Shown: piece after piece, positions 10,313 through 13,669 of the stretch
How the letters are laid out: each line of letters begins with the position of its first letter
Position numbering within the stretch: the stretch's first letter is position 1
Source of the DNA: Isohypsibius dastychi
Taxonomy: Eukaryota > Tardigrada > Eutardigrada > Parachela > Isohypsibiidae
Assembly (NCBI GenBank): GCA_034696485.1
Contig: JAQIWT010000930.1
Location: 1 to 13,669 of the forward strand
Reading direction: 5' to 3'
DNA length: 13,669 nucleotides
Program-made: the position numbers and the translations under genes
The notes under the pieces: model-generated
Databases searched by the model: none
What the model saw: only the letters and a program-made list of their open reading frames with translations
Told to the model about the DNA's origin: nothing

Positions 10313-10349
10313 ATATACAGATAACAGTAGGGAAATGCAGAGTGGAATT

Positions 10350-10701
10350 TCATTCAGATTTCGTATTTGGTGATTGTTTTTTCGTCGCCGGTTTATATCT
10401 AGCGGGAAGTGGACTTTTTCCTGGCAGATCAAGTTCCTTGGAAGGAACCGGTTCACTACACTTCTGTTTGTTCTTTCGTGGTTTTGAATCGTCGGAGTTT
10501 GTAGTTTTATTCCGATTTGAATCACGGGGCTTGCTAGCGAAAGTTGCAGAGCTCGTGGATATTTGGCGCAGGCCTGTTGCCCCTGAAAATTCGGAATGGT
10601 TTAAACTTTCACGTGTCAAGTGTTGTCCACATACATGTTGAAGCAGTCAAATTTGAACGAGTCAAAATTCGAACAGCCTGTGATAGAAGACTTTGCAGCA
10701 T
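10350..10701 (-). CDS. uncharacterised 99-aa basic protein with mitochondrial-type N-terminus
   Basis: Two exons, 10701-10635 and 10582-10350, flank a 52-base intron (donor GTATGT, acceptor TTTTCAG) and join in phase 1. The product has 99 residues. The N-terminus (MLQSLLSQAVRILTRSNL, then LRQISTSSATF) has alternating hydrophobic and Arg residues, no acidic residues and an R-x-I-S-TSS cleavage-like site, as in mitochondrial presequences. The remainder is Lys/Arg/Ser/Pro-rich with no recognised domain. An in-frame stop upstream and a splice acceptor 14 bases before the ATG support this start. I do not recognise the family. It is convergent with the RPGRIP1L-type gene and co-oriented with polymerase kappa upstream. 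The second exon could alternatively belong to another transcript. Confidence 0.5.
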
Positions 10702-10725
10702 GACGAAGAATCAGACTGAAAATGA
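10702..10725 (-). promoter_or_regulatory. acceptor-like site before the 99-aa gene (possible spliced-leader site)
   Basis: On the minus strand CGTCATTTTCAG ends at 10716 and is followed by a 14-base leader and the ATG at 10701. An in-frame TGA within that leader means it cannot be a coding exon in this frame. It fits trans-splicing downstream of polymerase kappa. Confidence 0.45.
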
Positions 10726-11032
10726 CGAAAAACTTAAGTACTGTACAGTTCGAGGGCTGAATCTGATCTACTACTGGAACCGTTTCCAAGGATCTGTGGG
10801 TTGGCAGTGACCTTGGAACATTTCAAAGAGTTCGCTAAGTGGTGGAAAACTTTCAAACAACCGAGGTACTGTTGACTATTTTCCGACGAAAAATCAAGGA
10901 ACCTTGTGACGAACTAAGAAAACCGGTAGTACTGATTAGGTTTAAAACAAAAAATAGCATCTTAGTTTCAAAAGCAAAAGGTAAAGATGAGGAAATGTAT
11001 ACAAGGTTGAATCATAGCTACTGTACAATATA
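10726..11032 (-). other. spacer between polymerase kappa stop and the 99-aa gene
   Basis: About 300 bases with no supported exon and no AATAAA or ATTAAA on the minus strand. It should hold the polymerase kappa 3' UTR and, if the two genes share a transcript, the intercistronic region. Confidence 0.4.
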
Positions 11033-13335
11033 TCAGTTCCTCGTCAAATAGTCAGTTATCTTCCTGTTCACCGGTCTGTTCAGCTTCGATCGTGGGGACT
11101 TCGATGTGGACATTTTGGGCCTGAACAAAAACCAGCTGACTAAACAAAGCAATCAACAATAACATGACACACTACCTTTTTGAAATTGGGGAAATCTCAT
11201 CAGCTCTTGAATTCACCGAATTCAAAACAGCCTTATTCAAGCAGTCATCAATATGGCGATTCAGCTCGTGGTATTCAGAATCCGTGTGTATCAACACGCC
11301 ACAACTTGGACATTCTGCTTCCACAGATGCACCCACAGATAAAGTGGAGCTCTGTCGCAAAAAGCTACTTTCACCATGACTCCTTTTCAACCGGATCTCT
11401 GGTGCGGAACTAGATTCGGCTTTTGATGGTGACCTTTGAAAAAACTGTGAGAGCGTTTTCTGTTGAAGAGGTTCCATATCCGACACCGGTTGAAGTTGCG
11501 ACATTCGAACGCCTAAACGATAACTCTAACAGATAGTTTGGGATGAAAAAAGTGACAACCAACCCATCAGTCTCAGTCGCAGTTTTCCGTTCGCTAGTTT
11601 AATCTCATGTTCCAACAGACGCTTTGCCACAGGATAAATTTCGTCGAACTTCCTTATGAGAAAGGGGACTGTTTGTGCACGGGTCATCGATTCGAAGGTA
11701 ACCAGCTTTAACTTTATCGACACATTTTTCCCCTGTGAAATCGACCGTATGAAACTACGAAAATAAACAAATTACCCAACTTACACAAATATTTTCTCCT
11801 TCCATGGACTCAACGAGATCTTCCGTAAGTTCCTTGAGTTTACCGAATAGCTGATCCGGGGCAGAGATCTCCGAAAATGTTCTAAGCAATATATATTTTA
11901 ATCGGTCCACACTTCCGGAAGCGAATCAACCAACCTCTCGGTACTTATGCTTTTCCTTTCCTCGTCACTACCTAGTGAAGTCGAACCCAGGCCAAGTGAC
12001 ACTCGCAAAAAATGCTCCAGGGATAATTCCGAAAACAACAGAGCCTGCGAAAAAAATAGGATTTAAATTCGGTCTAAATCACTGAATCTTTGGACTGTAG
12101 AATTTACCAATATTTGCCGTTGTTCATGAAGGTCACTACACGTGCGTATACCAAAAGCCTGCAACTGCTCTTCTGTAGTTGCACCAATGCCAGGGATCTT
12201 CCTGACAGGAAGATCTTTGACAAAATCGAGGATGGCATCCCGATCGGCCGGAAGACGAAATTGTCCATTCGGCTTGTTTTTGTCGGTACAAATTTTTGCC
12301 AGCCTGAAAATCCAACAAATTTCAAAATCGGATTCAATTTCTAAATGCGGATACTATGCGTAGTTACATGGAATTAACGGATATTCCAGCGCTGCAGGTT
12401 AGCGATGTCCGCTGGAAGATCTTGAGACGAAGTTCTTGTACTGCGCCGTCAGCTTCAATATTGGCAACCAGTTTTTCTGCTGGTCTTCCACATAGCGGGC
12501 ACTTATCCGCATCTTGAAGCGCTCCTTCTTCGGGAACCGGAAGATCAACACTAATGCTCCGATAATATTCACAATCACAACTCCATAAAGTTCTCTCCTC
12601 TTCCGTCATTGTTGATCGTTTAGCAAGGTGGTCAGTGATATCCAAAAAACCTTCATCCAGCGAGAATGATGAGAAATTAGGATCATATTCGGCAAAAACT
12701 CCTCGAACAACTTTCCCAACTGCGCGATATTTTTCGAAATTTGGAGGTACAATAATGAGATGTGGACAAAGTTTCTTGGCCATGAAGCCTGGCTGCGCAG
12801 CCCGAACACCAAATTTCCTTGCCAAATAGTTTGATGTGGAAAGCATCGCTAGAAAATAAATCTGGTTTTATTGAGTTCCAAACTTCATTTTTTTCAAACT
12901 TACAATTACCACCAACAGCGACGGGTTTGTTTTTCAGAGAAGGATCATCACGAATCTCTACAGCAGCGAAGAACATATCCATATCAACATGTACGATCGT
13001 CCTGGTGAGATCTCTGGATTTTTCAAGGACATCCAAAAGCAGATCACTCTACAAGATGGATTATTTCGTTCAGCGAAATGCGAAAGCGGAGTTCCCACCT
13101 TTCGCAGAGCTTCATCCAGATCTTCGAAACTAGCTTGCTCCAGTTGTTTCCTTTTCGTAGCGATCCTTTCTTCTATAGCTTTATGGCGGTGTTTCTTGTT
13201 CTCGAAGAAAGCAGAACCTTCTGATGCTTCTGTCAAAATACGACTGATGTCCTCTTTTGACAATCCTTCTTCAAGCTGCGACAATCCTGCTTTGTTGTCA
13301 TTCAGTCGAAATATTCCGCCGCTGAAATCCGCCAT
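11033..13335 (-). CDS. POLK: DNA polymerase kappa (Y-family translesion polymerase)
   Basis: Nine exons join in phase to give 619 residues: 13335-13099, 13048-12904, 12848-12368, 12303-12108, 12044-11935, 11881-11785, 11732-11564, 11512-11176, 11120-11033. Introns are 50-64 bases. The N-clasp starts with RLNDNKAG near residue 10. Catalytic motifs are [12 protein letters not shown] (metal Asp101, steric gate Phe106) and SLDEGF (Asp192-Glu193). [16 protein letters not shown]-like [10 protein letters not shown] and KIPGIG (helix-hairpin-helix) follow, then the little-finger motif KLKLVTFE and RLRLMGVR. The tail has a PIP box (QKTLSQFF, 496-503), one UBZ4 finger (C546, C549, H565, C569) and ends [11 protein letters not shown]. 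The enzyme extends primers past damaged bases in the nucleus and is recruited by PCNA and ubiquitin. The human protein is longer and has two UBZ fingers. If the final exon is not spliced in, translation stops at 11172. Confidence 0.96.
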
Positions 13336-13623
13336 TACTCTGATTCCAGTCTGCTCGTTTTCTCAAATAATTACGAAATAGAAATGAATGGAAAATATCA
13401 AATTCAAAACACGCATATCCAAAACGGAAACAGACGCTCAATCAACTGAATAAAAGCAAAACAATGCGAGTAGATTGGTACGTTTCACGTGCGAGGATCG
13501 CTAACCCAGCTCGCCCAAAGCGCTGTTCGAGTGACCGCTGACGTCGTCTCATACCAAAGTGCTTCATGTCGATTCGTGTGATTGGAATTTTATTCCGTCA
13601 GGGTTCTGGCTCCGAGGCAGCGA
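13336..13623 (-). promoter_or_regulatory. upstream region of polymerase kappa
   Basis: No exon is supported. Visible transcription-factor-like motifs are an E-box CACGTG at 13486-13491 and a CRE-like TGACGTC at 13539-13545, 150-210 bases before the ATG. Both are short and unproven. No strong TATA box sits close to the start codon. Confidence 0.35.
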
Positions 13624-13669
13624 AACCCGATATATGCTGACAGCCGAAGGCTGGTAGTATATATAGGTT
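13624..13669. repeat. imperfect hairpin at the right edge
   Basis: The two arms (AACCCGATATATGCTGACAG plus CC, and GGCTGGTAGTATATATAGGT plus T) pair around a GAA loop with two G-U pairs, two mismatches and one bulge. The stem is about 21 bp. Its position at the window end leaves open a longer inverted repeat, a structured RNA or an assembly foldback. Confidence 0.55.

Noticed and set aside
10750-10822. Minus-strand ATG frame beginning MFQGHCQPTDPWKRF as an extra first exon of the 99-aa gene
   Set aside because: Joining it across the 10716 acceptor puts the next exon in a frame that cannot continue into the Lys/Ser-rich exon.
12090-12844. Plus-strand open frames opposite polymerase kappa exons
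   Set aside because: They are antisense shadows; the minus strand shows continuous family motifs and consistent splice phases.
13600-13669. tRNA-like or microRNA precursor folding at the right edge
   Set aside because: No cloverleaf arms or tRNA box motifs fit, and a 3-base loop is too tight for a typical microRNA precursor.

Overview
The window looks like nuclear DNA from a nematode. The genes are split by short introns, mostly 50-64 bases, with GT...TTTYAG-type borders. The protein families fit: a receptor-type guanylyl cyclase ectodomain (a family greatly expanded in nematodes), a BTB-BACK protein, the ciliary transition-zone scaffold RPGRIP1L/MKS-5, and DNA polymerase kappa. The species cannot be fixed from the sequence. 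All exon models here were made by hand from reading frame, splice phase and family similarity, with no database search.

Layout, left to right. (1) 94-1194, minus strand: the first five exons of a receptor guanylyl cyclase-like gene. It starts with a signal peptide and a natriuretic-peptide-receptor-type ligand-binding fold, and runs off the left edge beside a poly-C tract. (2) 1195-1990: a divergent intergenic region. (3) 1991-3763, plus strand: a BTB-BACK protein with a Ser/Pro-rich N-terminus; one stretch of its splicing is unresolved. (4) 3764-4409: intergenic, with two abutting perfect palindromes. (5) 4410-10128, plus strand: an RPGRIP1/RPGRIP1L (MKS-5) family gene of 14 resolved exons, about 1,371 codons, with a long coiled coil, two C2 domains, a disordered linker and the C-terminal C2-like domain; its first exon is not resolved. 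(6) 10350-10701, minus strand: a two-exon gene for a 99-residue basic protein with a mitochondrial-type N-terminus. (7) 11033-13335, minus strand: a complete nine-exon DNA polymerase kappa gene (619 aa) with palm/finger catalytic motifs, a PIP box, one UBZ4 zinc finger and a PIP-like extreme C-terminus. (8) 13336-13669: the putative polymerase kappa promoter region and a terminal imperfect hairpin.

The cyclase receptor (if it is a cyclase) and the MKS-5 scaffold both belong to sensory-cilium biology, but they are separated by the BTB gene and lie on opposite strands, so no functional cluster can be claimed. Polymerase kappa and the small mitochondrial-type gene are co-oriented, about 330 bases apart. 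A clean splice acceptor lies just before the small gene's ATG, so a trans-spliced two-gene unit is possible.

The most interesting points are a CxC...CxxC cluster inside the polymerase kappa palm insert, its two-ended PCNA-binding layout, a decayed copy of an exon border inside an MKS-5 intron, a possible early-termination isoform in the middle of the first MKS-5 C2 domain, and the uncharacterised 99-residue gene. No wholly new multi-gene system is visible.
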